This document shows positions 1 to 10,946 of a DNA stretch of 64,000 nucleotides, one piece after another. Source of the DNA: Brachypterus glaber (lineage: Eukaryota > Arthropoda > Insecta > Coleoptera > Kateretidae). A model generated the notes under the pieces. It searched no databases. It was not told where the DNA came from and worked only from the letters and a program-made list of their open reading frames with translations. Numbering within the stretch: the stretch's first letter is position 1; each line of letters begins with the position of its first letter. A program made the translations under genes and the position numbers. The stretch covers positions 73,482,095 to 73,546,094 of the forward strand of contig OY294044.1 of assembly GCA_958510825.1 (NCBI GenBank), given 5' to 3'.

Positions 1-860
1 GGATCTCAAAAGCTTTGCTTAGTTTATAAAATAATAACACTATCAAGTGTCTTTTAAAAAATAATTAGAAAGAAGTTAATATAATGCAATACTTTGTACA
101 CATAAAATAAATATGTATATAAATGTATATAAATGTTGCTGGGGACAACAAAATTTCGATAAAAATTACTATTTAACCAATATTTTCTCTCATCATAAAA
201 TATTTATTACACTGTAGTTTAAGTGTTCAAATAAAACCATTTGAGTAGTACTAGAATATGTAAGATTCTTAAAAAAAAAAATTGAATAATTTTTTTTAGG
301 GTGGGGACAAGAAAGTAGTAAAAATTTGATTTTGACCCATATACCCCTTTTTGCAATTTTTTGCAAAAATATTTTTTACAGAGAAACTAGAAAACTTATT
401 CAAAAAATAATTAAAAAGGAATAAAATCAATTAAGTTATCCATATGATTTTATTCAAAAAAATTTAAGAGCAAATAAGTACCATGTAAATAGGAAGTGTC
501 TGGTATAAGAAGTTTTTCTAAAAATGGTCTGTTAATACTTACCCCTGTTAACTAACGCTAGCCCCCCTTCCCTTAGTACTAAGTGCCGATGTAATTTTTA
601 GCGATATGCGTCATTCTGATTTTGCCATATTTGAGATTAGATATTGAAAAAAGATATCCTATTATACAACAGAATTATTACAAAAGCATATCAGTTGTGA
701 GTAACAATTTATAGCATATAGCAGGAAATATATTTTTATTATATTTATGGTAAGCGAATAAATACATGTATTTACAATTTATTTTTAATTTGAATTATTA
801 ATATTTAATATAATTTTAACCCTTTAAAACATCTAAAAACTAAAAATATTAACAAGTCGT
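1..860. other. AT-rich stretch without recognisable features
   Basis: No open reading frame, repeat pair or tRNA-like structure could be supported here. The stretch is AT-rich with short homopolymers. A slightly GC-richer patch near 540-590 shows no motif I recognise. Confidence 0.5.
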
Positions 861-1223
861 GAAGGAACTGCTTCGCATTCTTTGGTATACTAGGGTGGAC
901 CTTATATTTTTTAATTATCTTAAAATTTCATTTAGGTGTAATTAGAAAACACCGAAAATATTAGAGTGATCAAACTTCTCTAAAGGTCCTAATTGGGCCC
1001 TAAAATTTTCTGTAATTTTGGTATAAGTAAAAAAATTAAAGGACATGAAATCTTAGTTTTTACCTTTTAAGCCTAAAAAAAATTAAACCAAATATCAAAG
1101 TGATCAAACGTTTCTAACCTGAGCCGAAAATCCGCCAAACACTAAAATTTCCGAATTTCTACCATAAATGTGAGTCAAACGATAAACAAACATTTTAAAA
1201 AGCACGGAAAGGACATGTCATAT

Positions 1224-1284
1224 ACGGACAGACAGACAAAGAGAGGAACCGAAGGATGGACGGACGGACAGACGGACCGACATT
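1224..1284. repeat. Degenerate GGAC/GACA microsatellite
   Basis: A purine-rich run built from repeated GGAC, GACA and GACGG tetramers and pentamers. The same kind of tract recurs (as CTGTCCGT) at 27095-27130 and in shorter form at 13258-13275 and 37785-37800. At 13258, 27095 and 37785 it is followed by a conserved phrase containing GATAACTCAAGAA or a close variant. The tract therefore looks like part of an interspersed repeat rather than an isolated microsatellite. Confidence 0.6.
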
Positions 1285-1717
1285 TTTTGGTGTCGGAGGT
1301 AAACGTATAGTACTCCTCTGCGTTAAAGCTATTTCTAAATTACGTGTTATGCTAATAATATTTTTTCTGGACATTCCTGGTCTTCACGGCTACTAATTTA
1401 ATAATACGATTAGTATTTATTCTTACTTTTTTATGTTTTTTTGACGTTATATGTTTTATAAAACCTGATTTGTTTCCTCCGGGAAAATTTGTGACCATGA
1501 TAACTCAAATCTGGACTTAATCAAAAGTTCTCCTTATCTTCGATAAGGGTCAATATTTCAAGCATCCGCGTTTTTTGTTATCAAAAAAAATATTTCTACT
1601 ATCTTAGTATATAATAATCATAATAAATTATTTAGCAACATATATGAACATAGCTCGGATCGAGGTATTTATTTACCCGAAGTTCGAAAAAAATAGAATT
1701 TTAAAAAATAATTTTTA

Positions 1718-1915
1718 ACCCTAGAAGGGTAACTTTGGTATCACACACCGAGGAGTCCGTAATTGTTTTAATTCCTTTAGTAATTTTTGTGGTGGATTAA
1801 GTCGTGCTATGTGACTTTCAGTAACAAGCTGATTATTTTACACTCAAACTCATAAAAGTGCGCTTGTGCAATTTTTGCTGATAGGGTTCGTCTCACACAC
1901 CGATGTTACCCTTAA
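1718..1915. repeat. Possible small TIR element
   Basis: The left edge reads AGAAGGGTAACTTTGGTATC and the reverse complement of the right edge reads TTAAGGGTAACATCGGTGTG, giving imperfect terminal inverted repeats of about 25 bp around a ~150-bp core with no reading frame. No target duplication is obvious. The call rests only on these two ends. Confidence 0.35.
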
Positions 1916-1919
1916 GGCG

Positions 1920-2845
1920 CCTTTTCACGGAGTAATTGGTATGCAAGTTTGGTGCTATGCAAGTTTGTTGCAAGAAAGATTCAGACACTGTGCATGCCTA
2001 CAGAATAGTTTAATGCTAGTTTCGAACAATCAAAATATTTAGACCATGTTCTATTTTTCGGCAATTTCGATAAAGTTTTATAGTCATTTTCGTGGTATCA
2101 ACCTGGAAAAAAAATATCAAAGCCGGCGATACGGCCATTTTAGATAATCTTGGTCATTTTTGATAGTTTTTTGATAGTGTTTCTGTGTTTTGGGTTTGAT
2201 TTAATTGGATCCTATGTTTTAATATGTCGAAAGGGTAAGAAAAATATTAATTAATTATATAACTTCCTTTAAGAAAGAAAATTCTATGTTAGGTTTTTGT
2301 CAACAAACGTCAACATTGTTCGGTTGGCACTGTTTGAACTTGCACCGTGTAAATGATCAAGCAAGACAAATCAATGCGCAGTTGTCCTCTTGCTACATCT
2401 TGTAGCAAACTGCTGCTAATATCCTTTTGGTCCCAGACAGGGCCAGGCCCTTTGGATCTCTTGCCCTTTTTTGTAGACTTGATTTTCTTATTAAGTTGCT
2501 TTGGTGTTCTTTAACCGGTGCTTCTTACGTAGATACACCGGTTTTTACGTTGATTGTTGCCATGATTAGATTTTTGCTTTTAACTGTTCCGTCGGTGACA
2601 AAACATAAAAACGGGTTTTCACACCTTTTTTTTCTTCTTAATTTTAGTTTAATTACCATTTCAATTACAATGTTACAATTTGGTTTTATTTATATTTTAA
2701 TAGGGAACATTTAAAAGAATAATTTAACATATAAATAGATAAAATACATAAATTATTTTTTTTACGAAGGGGGACAAAAACAATTAAAATAATAAATAGT
2801 GACATAAAATTAAAATTTGTAAGTAAAAACAAAGTATACAGGCAA
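1920..2845. other. No gene seen
   Basis: AT-rich DNA. A 95-codon frame at 2427-2714 has no domain, no hydrophobic pattern I recognise and ordinary intergenic composition, so it was not called. A short hairpin with AACCGGTG and CACCGGTT arms lies at about 2513-2545. Confidence 0.45.
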
Positions 2846-2849
2846 CAGA

Positions 2850-3030
2850 CCTCATATACTAGATTGGGGATTCCATTGCAAGATCAAAAAAATTTGACTA
2901 ACTCATGCGACTCTTCCTCTCTCTCGAATTTTCGTTTCTCTGTTTACAGTAACATCCACAGTTTTATTGGTATTATGTGGTATTTCCCTAGTGATTTTTT
3001 TTACGTTGGTTATTCTGTATTGTTTTTACG
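2850..3030 (+). repeat. Repeat unit with an inverted second copy at 6.6-6.8 kb
   Basis: About 180 bp containing the phrases TCTCTCGAATTTTCG, GTAACATCCACAGTTTTATT and TTACGTTGGTTATTC. The same phrases occur on the opposite strand at 6625-6800. The two copies differ at scattered positions, so they are diverged members of one dispersed family. Whether they form the arms of a 4-kb foldback element or are independent insertions cannot be decided here. Confidence 0.7.
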
Positions 3031-3304
3031 AGCGCCTAATTATAGCTACCCGCACCGAGATTGTTTTGGTTTTTTGTTGTTTGCGGGACGTTAATTTACT
3101 TTAGCGTTGGTTAACGGTGGTTATGTGCCTGTTTTTATTTTGTAAAAAATTGGTTTGGATTTAGAATAATATATTGAAAAACGGTTAGCCCTCTACTACG
3201 CAGGCGCATTTCGGGTGCGGGTAGCTATAACTAGCCGCTCCTTCGTTTTTGTTTACCTTTCAGTAATCTGTTTGGCTTGTGGATTTTTTCGCTTTGTTCA
3301 TGTG

Positions 3305-3870
3305 TTTTGTTAACTTTTGCTGGATTCCGGGACATACAAAAATTACGGAAAATGGAGCAGCCGACAGAATAGCGAATGAAGCCTGGAAAATCTCGTGGTT
3401 CGAGTCAAAACGCATTTCCGTGATTACAACCAAGAAACAAAATAAATCCTATTTATGAAGTGGAAAAAAGAATGGGACAGTATGGGACAAATTAAGGGAG
3501 TCCCTTAAAAGGACGCATGTACTGGGAAAGGACAGAATTAAAAAAGAGAACATGGTTAATAACTTAGGACTAACCAGTAAAAAAAGAACAAAAATATGTC
3601 ATATGAGAGGTAAACACTGCTTTACCAACTCCCACTTGTTTAAAATTAACATAAAGGAAGACCCATGGTGTGGTGCGGAAATATACAAGACATCAAACAT
3701 ATCCTTTTTGAATGCCCAAGACACTCCCAACAATATTCATCCTTCTATGGGGCCCTAGCTAAGACATGCCCAACCCCTATTAGCCTAAATTCCCTGCTTG
3801 TCACCCCAATAAATCCATAGCAGTAGAAATAACCAAATTCTTTCAAAATAAAAACTTAATTGTAGAAAAT
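3305..3870 (+). pseudogene. LINE ORF2 remnant: RNase H end and zinc knuckle
   Basis: A frame from 3311 encodes WIPGHTKITENGAADRIANE, the last conserved block of a LINE-type RNase H (WIPGH, then AD), followed by a stop at about 3456. The reading continues in shifted frames: a GKHCFTNSHLFKIN-like segment around 3609-3650, then a C-terminal knuckle with cysteine near 3668 and HILFEC near 3697-3714. This order of RNase H tail, RxGHC-like block and CCHC-like knuckle is that of the ORF2 C-terminus of RNase H-bearing non-LTR retrotransposons. It is 5' truncated, carries several frameshifts and stops, and is surely dead. Confidence 0.7.
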
Positions 3871-4159
3871 CAGAAGAGGAAAGATATCGGAAAGGAAGTT
3901 ACCAGAATTTAGAAGTCCACATGACCTGGCCAGAGAGCCTAGAGCAAACCCGAATTGGATTGGAGTGTTCAGTTGTATATTTATATTCAGTTTATAATAT
4001 TTTACTATTTTTTTATCATTGATATTTATATTTCCCTTTATTAGTAAAACAAACTGTGATTAGACAGACACTTTTGTGATCAAAGAGTTTTTTGACAAAA
4101 ACTTTTGTGATAGACACTTGTGTAAGAATATTTTTAATATTTGATATATAAATCATATG

Positions 4160-4392
4160 TATACACTGTTTTATGAGAATACGAATATGACATCACAGTG
4201 CGTAAACTAAATAGCACTCTGTAGGGTCACTGGCATCTATTTCTTTTAACTTAATACATTTTTTTTTAATAGAAAATGTATACCAAAAAAAATTATTTAT
4301 CAAGTCTTCAGAAATATATGCAAATATCCATACAGAGTGCTATTTAGTTTACGCACTGTGAAGTGCGATTTGTATTTTCTCATACAGTGTAT
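4160..4392. mobile_element. Foldback MITE, ~230 bp
   Basis: A perfect 30-bp inverted pair lies at about 4193-4222 and 4331-4360. Its arm starts CACAGTGCGTAAACTAAATA. Imperfect outer arms, from ATACACTG at 4161 to CAGTGTAT at 4385, extend each arm to about 70 bp. There is no reading frame. The hairpin structure is that of a non-autonomous DNA transposon; its superfamily cannot be assigned. Confidence 0.7.
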
Positions 4393-4418
4393 AAGATATA
4401 ATATATTATAAATCATAT

Positions 4419-4506
4419 CCCTACGGCTGAAGGACTTAGGTCGATGGCCATTTGTGTAATTATTGTAATTTTTTACCAATAAAGAACATTTATTATTATT
4501 ATTATT
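4419..4506 (+). mobile_element. 88-bp micro-retroposon with (ATT)n tail
   Basis: The unit runs from CCCTACGGCTGAAGG to a polyadenylation signal AATAAA at about 4478 followed by CATT and an ATT-repeat tail. It is bounded by a direct repeat ATAAATCATAT (4408-4418 and 4507-4517; up to 15 bp if shared tail bases are counted), a target-site duplication. It is therefore an extremely 5'-truncated LINE or SINE copy. Similar AATAAA-(ATT)n ends occur at 41329-41390 and, inverted, at 60884-60947. Confidence 0.7.
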
Positions 4507-4519
4507 ATAAATCATATTT

Positions 4520-4915
4520 ATAATGACCAGAGTTGATACTTTCAATACAATAACAGGGTTGGACAACAGGAATATTAAATTATTTCTAATTTTTGGTCAG
4601 TTTGTTTAATACATATTTATGCTGAATAAGATTATATGTCTGTATACAGATATAATCTTATTCTCTTATTTGGCATTGTCTGTATACAGACATAATCTTA
4701 TTTGGCATAGATATGTATTAAACAAACAGCCCAAAAATTAGAAATAATTTAATATTCCTGTTGTCTGACCCTGTTATTGTAATGAAAGTATCAACTTGGT
4801 CATTATTATTTCTTATTCGGCATAGGTATGTATTAAAGAAACTCACCAAAAATAATTTAAAATTACTCTTGTCCGACCCTGTTATTGTAATGAAAGTATC
4901 AACTCTGTATATTAC
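4520..4915. repeat. Inverted plus tandem repeat block
   Basis: Arms at 4520-4620 and 4715-4805 are reverse complements sharing GTTTGTTTAATACATA, CTAATTTTTGG and the phrase with GACCCTGTTATTG. They fold around a palindromic centre with TCTGTATACAGA. A third, direct copy of the right arm follows at 4815-4912. This looks like a foldback element whose right arm was duplicated. Confidence 0.7.
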
Positions 4916-5095
4916 ATAGTAGAGAATCTCTATGTTAGTTTCTGATATTATTCTACCAAATATTACATACAATTTTTTTATAATAAAATTTATTAATATA
5001 TTTATATACTTAATTTATTAAAACAATTTTTAAAATTAACTACTCGTCTATCCATTTTTACTTTATACCAAGATTAATCCTATATGAAATATGTA

Positions 5096-5778
5096 TACAG
5101 TGCGGTCCAAAAGTCACCCCCCCCCCTTTTAACTTTTGAACGAGTTGAGATATCGACTTCAAATTTAGAACTCTTAAATAAGACAACTTAAACTATATTT
5201 TAGCATATATTTGATATTTTCAGCTCTTAAAATGTGGGCATGGGGGGACATTTTTGTTAAATGAAAATAAAATTCTCTATTTACACTAACATTTTTTAAT
5301 TTTTTAAAAACGTTTTTTAAGGTTTTGATTTTTCAATTTTTTGTGCTAAAACATTCGATTTTTTAAGTTTTTTTATAAATTTTTATTTATGTCAACTAAA
5401 ATTAGTTTAAAAGTATAATTAACATTTTTTTATGATGAAATTAGGCATTTTTAAAAAATTATTTGTTTTTTTTAGAGGAATTTTGTCATTAATACCCATT
5501 TTCAACCCCATTTTAAACCCATTTTTTTTTTAATTTAAAAATATGGAGTTAAATGGAGAATTTTATAAGCTTTAAAATGATGTTTTAAACGACCCCCTTT
5601 CCATTTAAAAAAATGTGCCCCCATGCCCCCCTGCCCACATTTTAAGAGCTGAAAGTATTAAATATATGCTAAAAGATGGTTTAAGTTGTCTTATTTAAAA
5701 GTTCCAAATTTGAAGTCGATATCTCAACTGCTTCAAAAGTTAAGAGGGGGGAGGGGGTGACTTTTGAACCGCTCTGTA
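5096..5778. mobile_element. Foldback MITE, TACAG-ended, 683 bp
   Basis: Termini are TACAGTGCGGTCCAAAAGTC and its near complement ending CCGCTCTGTA. Arms of about 190 bp are shared, including the phrases TTGAAGTCGATATCTCAAC and CCCACATTTTAAGAGCTGAAA. The core is AT-rich and has no coding capacity. The terminal TA may be target duplication, as in Tc1/mariner-type insertion (inference). Confidence 0.8.
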
Positions 5779-5779
5779 T

Positions 5780-6620
5780 AAACATTAAATAAAAATTGAT
5801 ATATATATATATTAAGATTACTACAGTCAAATTTTGGTCTTAAAGGTCTTCGTATGTCCCAAGGTTGCTCCAGCTAAGGCTATTTTAGTATTATATATTT
5901 TCTTTGATGCATACTTCCTTATGCTTATCTGCACATAAACTCGCATTTTTATTTCCATAACTTTTTTGGTTATTATCATACTGGATGGCATAATTTCATT
6001 ACTCTACAATTAAAGACATTAATACTATCAATTAAAAAGTAATGGGAAAATCCCCATCCAAAACCTATAAATATCTACATGTTTTATAGAAAGCTTATGT
6101 AATCCTATAAAATTGTTTTATAGGTCGAAGTAGGATTTTTTTTATGAATTGTGTACCTATAGGTTTTTTGGAAAACCTTTTTCCAAGAAAAAATGTGAAA
6201 ACTTATAGATACTTACACGTTTCATAGGGATTGTCCTACTAAAAATTTCCAGTAGGTCTAGGAAAATATCTGTTCAAAAACATAGAAAACTTATAGATGC
6301 CTACGTTTCATACAGATTTTTCTACTTAAACTTATAACAACAAAATAAAACAATTGAATAGGTTTATGCATAGGGATTTTCCAATAGGTCTCTATAATAG
6401 GTCCTTTTTGACTGAGAAAGCTGATATGGTCACTACACCACTTGGTTTGGTTTGTTTTAACTTACCCTTTATCCATAGTCAACACAGATCTGTGATAAAA
6501 CATTATTCCCCACAATCCATATCTTATATATTTATATATAGTCATATATTGTTTTTAGATTTATATTCAGTAAAAATCAAAAGTTTATTTATATTTTTCA
6601 AAGTTAACCTCATCTTGTGA
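5780..6620. other. AT-rich stretch with weak repeated phrases
   Basis: Imperfect direct repetition of a phrase around AACTTATAGATACTTACACG occurs at about 6060, 6195 and 6287, with diverged relatives of CCTACT and TTTCCA runs. No gene is supported; the 88-codon frame at 6354-6620 has no recognisable feature. Confidence 0.4.
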
Positions 6621-6624
6621 TTTT

Positions 6625-6800
6625 GACGTCTGTGTTAAAACTTCACTGTCCAAGATAACCAACGTAATAAAAAAACACCAGATAATACCAATAAAACTGT
6701 GGATGTTACTGTAAACAGAGACACGAAAATTCGAGAGAGAGGGAGAGTCGCATGTGTTAGTCACTTTGAATACGTTAATATTTTATCTAGTATGTAAAAT
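6625..6800 (-). repeat. Inverted copy of the 2.85-kb repeat
   Basis: Reverse complement of the unit at 2850-3030, sharing GAGACACGAAAATTCGAGAG and CTGTGGATGTTACTGTAAAC. It directly abuts the 5S-like cluster that begins near 6811, which may mean the two belong to one composite repeat. Confidence 0.7.
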
Positions 6801-6810
6801 CTGTGATACA

Positions 6811-7020
6811 GGCGCAGACGAGGTATTCCCTACCAGTAACTGGTCACCCATCCATGAACTAACCGCGAGCAAATATTCGACGTAGCGTTCATCGATGGGT
6901 AGACCATCCAAGTACTAACCGCGCAGGCTTTGCTTGGTTATCCATTTAAATAGCAAAGCAACTCTCGGCGCAGCTTGGGTCTCCATCCGGAGACTGAGCG
7001 CGTAGATCGTTGCTTGGCTA
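6811..7020 (-). repeat. 5S-rRNA-derived repeat cluster (SINE3-like)
   Basis: Read on the minus strand, three successive segments resemble the internal promoter and 3' half of 5S rRNA. The segments lie at about 6811-6893, 6896-6945 and 6966-7020. The first contains GGTTAGTTCATGGATGGGTG, then ACC and, further on, GGGAATACC, matching the eukaryotic 5S phrase with GGTTAGTACTTAGATGGGTG. The second has GGTTAGTACTTGGATGG; the third is more diverged. The 5' and 3' ends expected of a functional 120-nt 5S gene are missing, so this is a 5S-derived SINE or 5S pseudogene array. An internal RNA polymerase III promoter may be partly intact. Confidence 0.65.
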
Positions 7021-7378
7021 TTTGAATGGATAGTAAAATATGAAATATACCGACATTTAAAATTTTACAATAATGACAATATACAGTTAACAATTTTCAT
7101 TCGAGAGTAGAATATTCGGCTTCCATGCAGTTCAGGGTAGTTCATTGGCTGATTTGCTTGGTTATCCATTTAAATAGCAAAGCAACTCTCGGCGCAGCTT
7201 GGGTCTCCATCCGGAGACTGAGCGCGTAGATCGTTGCTTGGCTATTTGAATGGATAGTAAAACATGAAATATACCGACATTTAAAATTTTACAATAATGA
7301 CAATATACAGTTAACAATTTTCATTCGAGAGTAGAATATTCGGCTTCCATGCAGTTCAGGGTAGTTCATTGGCTGATT
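6931..7378. repeat. 224-bp tandem duplication
   Basis: Two head-to-tail units, 6931-7154 and 7155-7378, starting TGCTTGGTTATCC and ending TTCATTGGCTGATT, differ at only one position that I could see (AATATG versus AACATG). Each includes the third 5S-like segment. The near identity indicates a recent duplication or an assembly artefact. Confidence 0.85.
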
Positions 7379-7379
7379 A

Positions 7380-7608
7380 GGATCATAATCGAGGGCGATG
7401 CACAGGATCTCATTCTGGTGGTCTTCCATGAGGGGAAATTGCTTTTTAGCAAGACCCCTCATGAAATAAACCACCTTTGGAACTCCAGAATCACTACGAA
7501 TGACGTCATTTCTGACGTACCTTGGTGCTCGAGTAGAAACCCGAAGCGGATCCAGTTGACTGACATAACATTATGTACTAAATGTATCACTTGTGGTCAA
7601 TAAATATT
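7380..7608 (+). mobile_element. Retroposon 3' end with (TTACTA)n tail
   Basis: The segment ends in GGTCAATAAATATTACTATT followed by ACTATC: a polyadenylation signal plus ATTACT repeats, abutting the Jockey-like fragment. The LINE at 57036-58975 ends in the same way (AATAAATTACTATTACTATT on its own strand), so this may be a non-autonomous relative using the same machinery. The upstream boundary is unknown. The frame at 7349-7603 has no recognised domain and was not called. Confidence 0.45.
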
Positions 7609-7621
7609 ACTATTACTATCT

Positions 7622-9055
7622 TGTTTTTTATGTTTGGACCGTCTCCGCTCCGGAGAACGTCGTCGGCAAAGCGAGGGCGTTCTTTATGTGGGACTTAAAG
7701 ATCAGGGCTTTATCTAGAGTTATACCAAGATACTTTGCTTCTTCGCTCCATGGGATTATTCGTCCCATGAGTAACAGCCTTGCCGTCGGCTGGATTCACC
7801 TGCATGTGAAAAGACCGCTTGGGTCTTGTCGGGGTTAAGTTTCATGCGCCATTTGTCCCACCAATATTCTACCTCGTCCAACGCGTTCTGCAGTGCTAAG
7901 CTTATTAGCTCCGGATTTCTAGATCGGTATAAGTTAAATGTGTCCTCGGCAAAGTATTCGACGAGCACATTCTGTACTTGAGGTACATCAGAAAAGTCAA
8001 TAATAAAGATCTTGGGTCCCAGCACTGAGTCCTGCCCAACGCCCGCAAGGATGATCCTGATCGTTGACATTGCCATGTTTATGACCACCCTGAACTTTCT
8101 ATTTTTAATATACGATGGTAATAGTTTTACCTTATAGGGAAGCCGAACATTATCATTTTGTATAAAATTCCTAGTAGCCAGACACGGTCAAATGCCTGTC
8201 CAGGAGAACAGCACCAGCGGCTTCTCACCTGTTAACAACCTCACCGATAAGCTCGCTGGTGTTTACGAGTTGTTGTGTTGTGGAGTGGTCTCGCCTGAAT
8301 CCAAATTGGGTATTCGGTATTACTCCGGCCTCCTCTATCATCAAGTCTACTACTTATTATTTTCTCGGCCACCTTGGCAGCATTCGAAATTAGGCTGATA
8401 GTCTATAGGATTTAACCTAGGAAGGATTTTTCCCGGGTTTGGAGATAAGAATAACGTCTGCATTATCCAAGCTTTTGGAAAATGATAAAGCCTTAGGGAT
8501 TCATTTATGTACGAGGTAGAGCCACTACTATTTTACCTTGCAGGGCCTTAGCGGCCCTGTTGCTGATCCTGTCGTCTCCAAGTGCCTTACTTATTTTAGT
8601 GTGTTTTATGATATCTTTCACTTGGGGCAAAGTGGCTGGGACGAAAGTATCCTCAACAGGATCCTCAAGGGCCTCCCTAACCATATGCTTGACGACGTTA
8701 TTGTGTCTGAGAAAATTTTCGTATGGGGGATTTTGGGGAAAATTGTGCTGCCAGATGGTCGGCAAAGGCCCCCGCTATACCCATTCGTCGGAGTACTTTA
8801 TACCACTCCGGGTGGATAAAGGAGGGATGGTGGATTTTTTGTTGCGGACGGACCTTGACATTTTCCACATGAAACCATCTTCAGGGTCTTTTATTTTTAT
8901 TTACTAATGAGATCTTTAATGGACTGGGGCATGTCATAACGGTGTTTGATGCTGACGGTCTTAGTCCTCGTCGCCTCAGCTATGGCTGCAGAAATGGTCC
9001 TCTGCCCTTCGTCGTCTAAATCAGCTGTGTAGCAAACTTGCTCCGTTTAAAGGCG
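7622..9055 (-). pseudogene. Jockey-like LINE reverse transcriptase fragment
   Basis: Decayed RT segments on the minus strand. At 8765-8505 is the finger region (NFPQNPPYENFLRHNNVV, then KISKALGDDRISNRAAKALQ). A shifted frame at about 8470-8400 resembles ADVILISKPGKNPS. At about 8340-8170 is IPNTQFGFRRDHSTTQQLV. At 8088-7756 is GQDSVLGPKIFIIDFSDVP with FAEDT and LNPDKTQAV, then a shifted tail near YLGITLD. The catalytic FADD box reads FAED, a lost active-site aspartate. Several frameshifts and stops make it inactive. Its GC content is clearly above the surroundings. Confidence 0.8.
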
Positions 9056-9067
9056 CCTTTATATTTA

Positions 9068-9600
9068 ATATTTTTATTTCAAAACGGCTGCGCAGTGGGC
9101 GAGGAAAAAAACTGGGACAAAATTCGGAATTTTTGCGTACGACTATTTTTTGATTCTACTGATTTTGAATATAATAAAAAAAAAAGTTCTGCGAAATTGG
9201 GGTGATCCAAAATTTTATTAATGTTTAGATCTTTCTAAAAATGTGTCAAATGGCTTCTTTTGATTATGTTAATCACGAACATTGTCATCCGAGCTCGAAA
9301 AGCGAGGTTGTGAACCGTTTTTTTTACCAAACTTTGAATAGTTGTAATACTAGTAGGTATAGTTAACATTTTATGAACTGGACTCTTACTGGAATTTTTG
9401 AAATGCAAGGTTGCCTATAGAATACACGCAAAATTTTACCTCCGTGCCTCACATTCCAGGTGCCAGTTAGTAAAATGTAGACATTACTAGGGTTCTGGGG
9501 TTTATATACCATGGCTTTTTTAAATCCATCAAGGTGGGCCTTAAAAAAGTTAAATAAAAAGTCAAACACCCCATTTTAAAAGGTGGCACGCAGGGCGCCT
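9068..9600. repeat. Interspersed repeat with CGCAGTGGGC start
   Basis: Starts GCTGCGCAGTGGGCGAGGAA and contains TTTTTGCGTACGACTATTTT and GGGGTGATCCAAAATTTT. Related copies lie at 33345-33560 and 44970-45130. The flanks share a near-direct repeat, GGCGCCTTTATATTT at about 9054 and GGCGCCTTATATTT at about 9594, which could be a target duplication. Confidence 0.5.
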
Positions 9601-10283
9601 TATATTTCTATTCAGTATAAAAAAACTATGTAAAAAATGTGGCAACTTTATTTGCACAAAACCCTTGTAAACTAAAGTAATCAATGTTTTAATGCAACGA
9701 TTTAAAATTACTCGGTATAAGCTTCTTTTATCTAAATCATAAGGGCAAACCAGGACAAACTAAAAGGCTAACTGTATAATATTTCAAAAATTTGCATGTT
9801 ATTATAATCCTCGCGGCTTCACAACAGAGGAGTATTATACGTTTTCTTCGCACGGTGGGCTTTAAGCTTACGGAGATGAAAAAATCGAACACCCCATAAC
9901 TGACAACGGGATATTGTTTCTAATGCTTTCAGAATTACATGTTCGTTGAGAACAAAATCGTAGGTGTAGCCGTTTTTTATTCCATCAAGAATTAGTATAT
10001 TAGTATATATGACCAAAAAAAAAAATCAAATTAAAAAGTTTAAAGGTCTCACCCCTTAAATTTGTTTATTGGGGTAAGAGTCTTATCCCTATTTTTTTTC
10101 AAAATTTTTGAAATAATCTAGAGGTCGCTCACAGCCATTTTTCAAAAAATATGTTTACTTAGTCTTTTTAATTTTTTTTAAGGCCCAGTAGTAGTAGTAG
10201 TAGTAAGGGTGGGGAGGCTACAAGCCAGGCAACTAGGCCATTATGGCCCTTTTTGCCAGCCCCGAGCTGTCCCAGCCACACAT

Positions 10284-10594
10284 CTACCCTACTCCCTGCC
10301 TAAACCTGCCGGACCTCCTTATAAAGGTCGCGATATCTGTCCAGGCAAGGGTACGCAACTCCTCTTTTCGGAGAGTTGCCACTCCGAAGATCTCCTGTCG
10401 TATTCTGCCGAACCGATCGCATTGTCCTAGGAAATGGAAGGACGATTCTTCGTCTATCCCGCAACCCGAACAGACGGGATCGTTACCGACCTTCATCTTG
10501 AACAGGTGCCTTCCTAGTCCACAGTGACCCGTGAGGATCCCTGTGAGCTGGCTGATCGTGGCTCGGCTTCTTCCTAGTAGCCACGCGGTTTTTG
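10284..10594 (-). pseudogene. LOA-like ORF2 C-terminal zinc knuckle
   Basis: Continuation of the LOA-like ORF2 beyond the SINE. The frame runs KTAWLLGRSRATISQLTGIL, then TGHCGLGRHLFKMKVGN, then the knuckle CSGCGIDEESSFHFLGQC and ends at a TAG at 10284. The C-x2-C...H-x4-C arrangement is typical of LINE ORF2 C-termini. Removing the SINE and one copy of its 4-bp duplication restores an in-frame join with the upstream part, supporting the nesting order. Confidence 0.8.
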
Positions 10595-10598
10595 ACTT

Positions 10599-10873
10599 AT
10601 GTTTGTTTATGTTTATGTTTGTTTTTAACCTCGTACTATTCTACTTAATTAAGCATCCCCTAAGTCCAGGACTTGTGTGGGCTAATAGTAGAGGGAACCA
10701 CCGGCTTTAATTGACTTTCGAACCAATATATCTAGGGAGTACGCCTTCGCCAAATTTCAATTATTAATTAACTGAAAAAGTCAATCGGCGCCAGTGAGGT
10801 TTGAACTCACGATCATTAGATCAGTGTCAGGCTATATCGATGCCATTGACCACTGAGCTAAATCTCCCATAAA
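10599..10873 (-). mobile_element. tRNA-derived SINE
   Basis: Read on the minus strand, the head carries an RNA polymerase III A box TAGCTCAGTGG (10850-10860) and a B box GAGTTCAAACCTC (10796-10808), spaced as in tRNA genes. A tRNA-unrelated body follows, then a tail of AAACAT/AAACATA repeats (10603-10626). The flanks share ACTT (10595-10598 and 10874-10877), a possible short target duplication. Length is about 275 bp. It was probably mobilised in trans by a LINE. No anticodon or source tRNA was assigned. Confidence 0.85.
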
Positions 10874-10946
10874 ACTTGCTTGGACCGGAAAGGAAGTCCT
10901 TTGCCTGTCTGCAGTTCGTGACCGTTGACCAGCTTTCCCTTAGTTT

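Noticed and set aside
6811..6945. Functional 5S rRNA gene
   Set aside because: Only the 3' half is recognisable, with insertions and missing ends.
10796..10868. Functional tRNA gene
   Set aside because: A and B boxes are present but the sequence continues into a SINE body and tail inside a LINE; no complete cloverleaf was confirmed.
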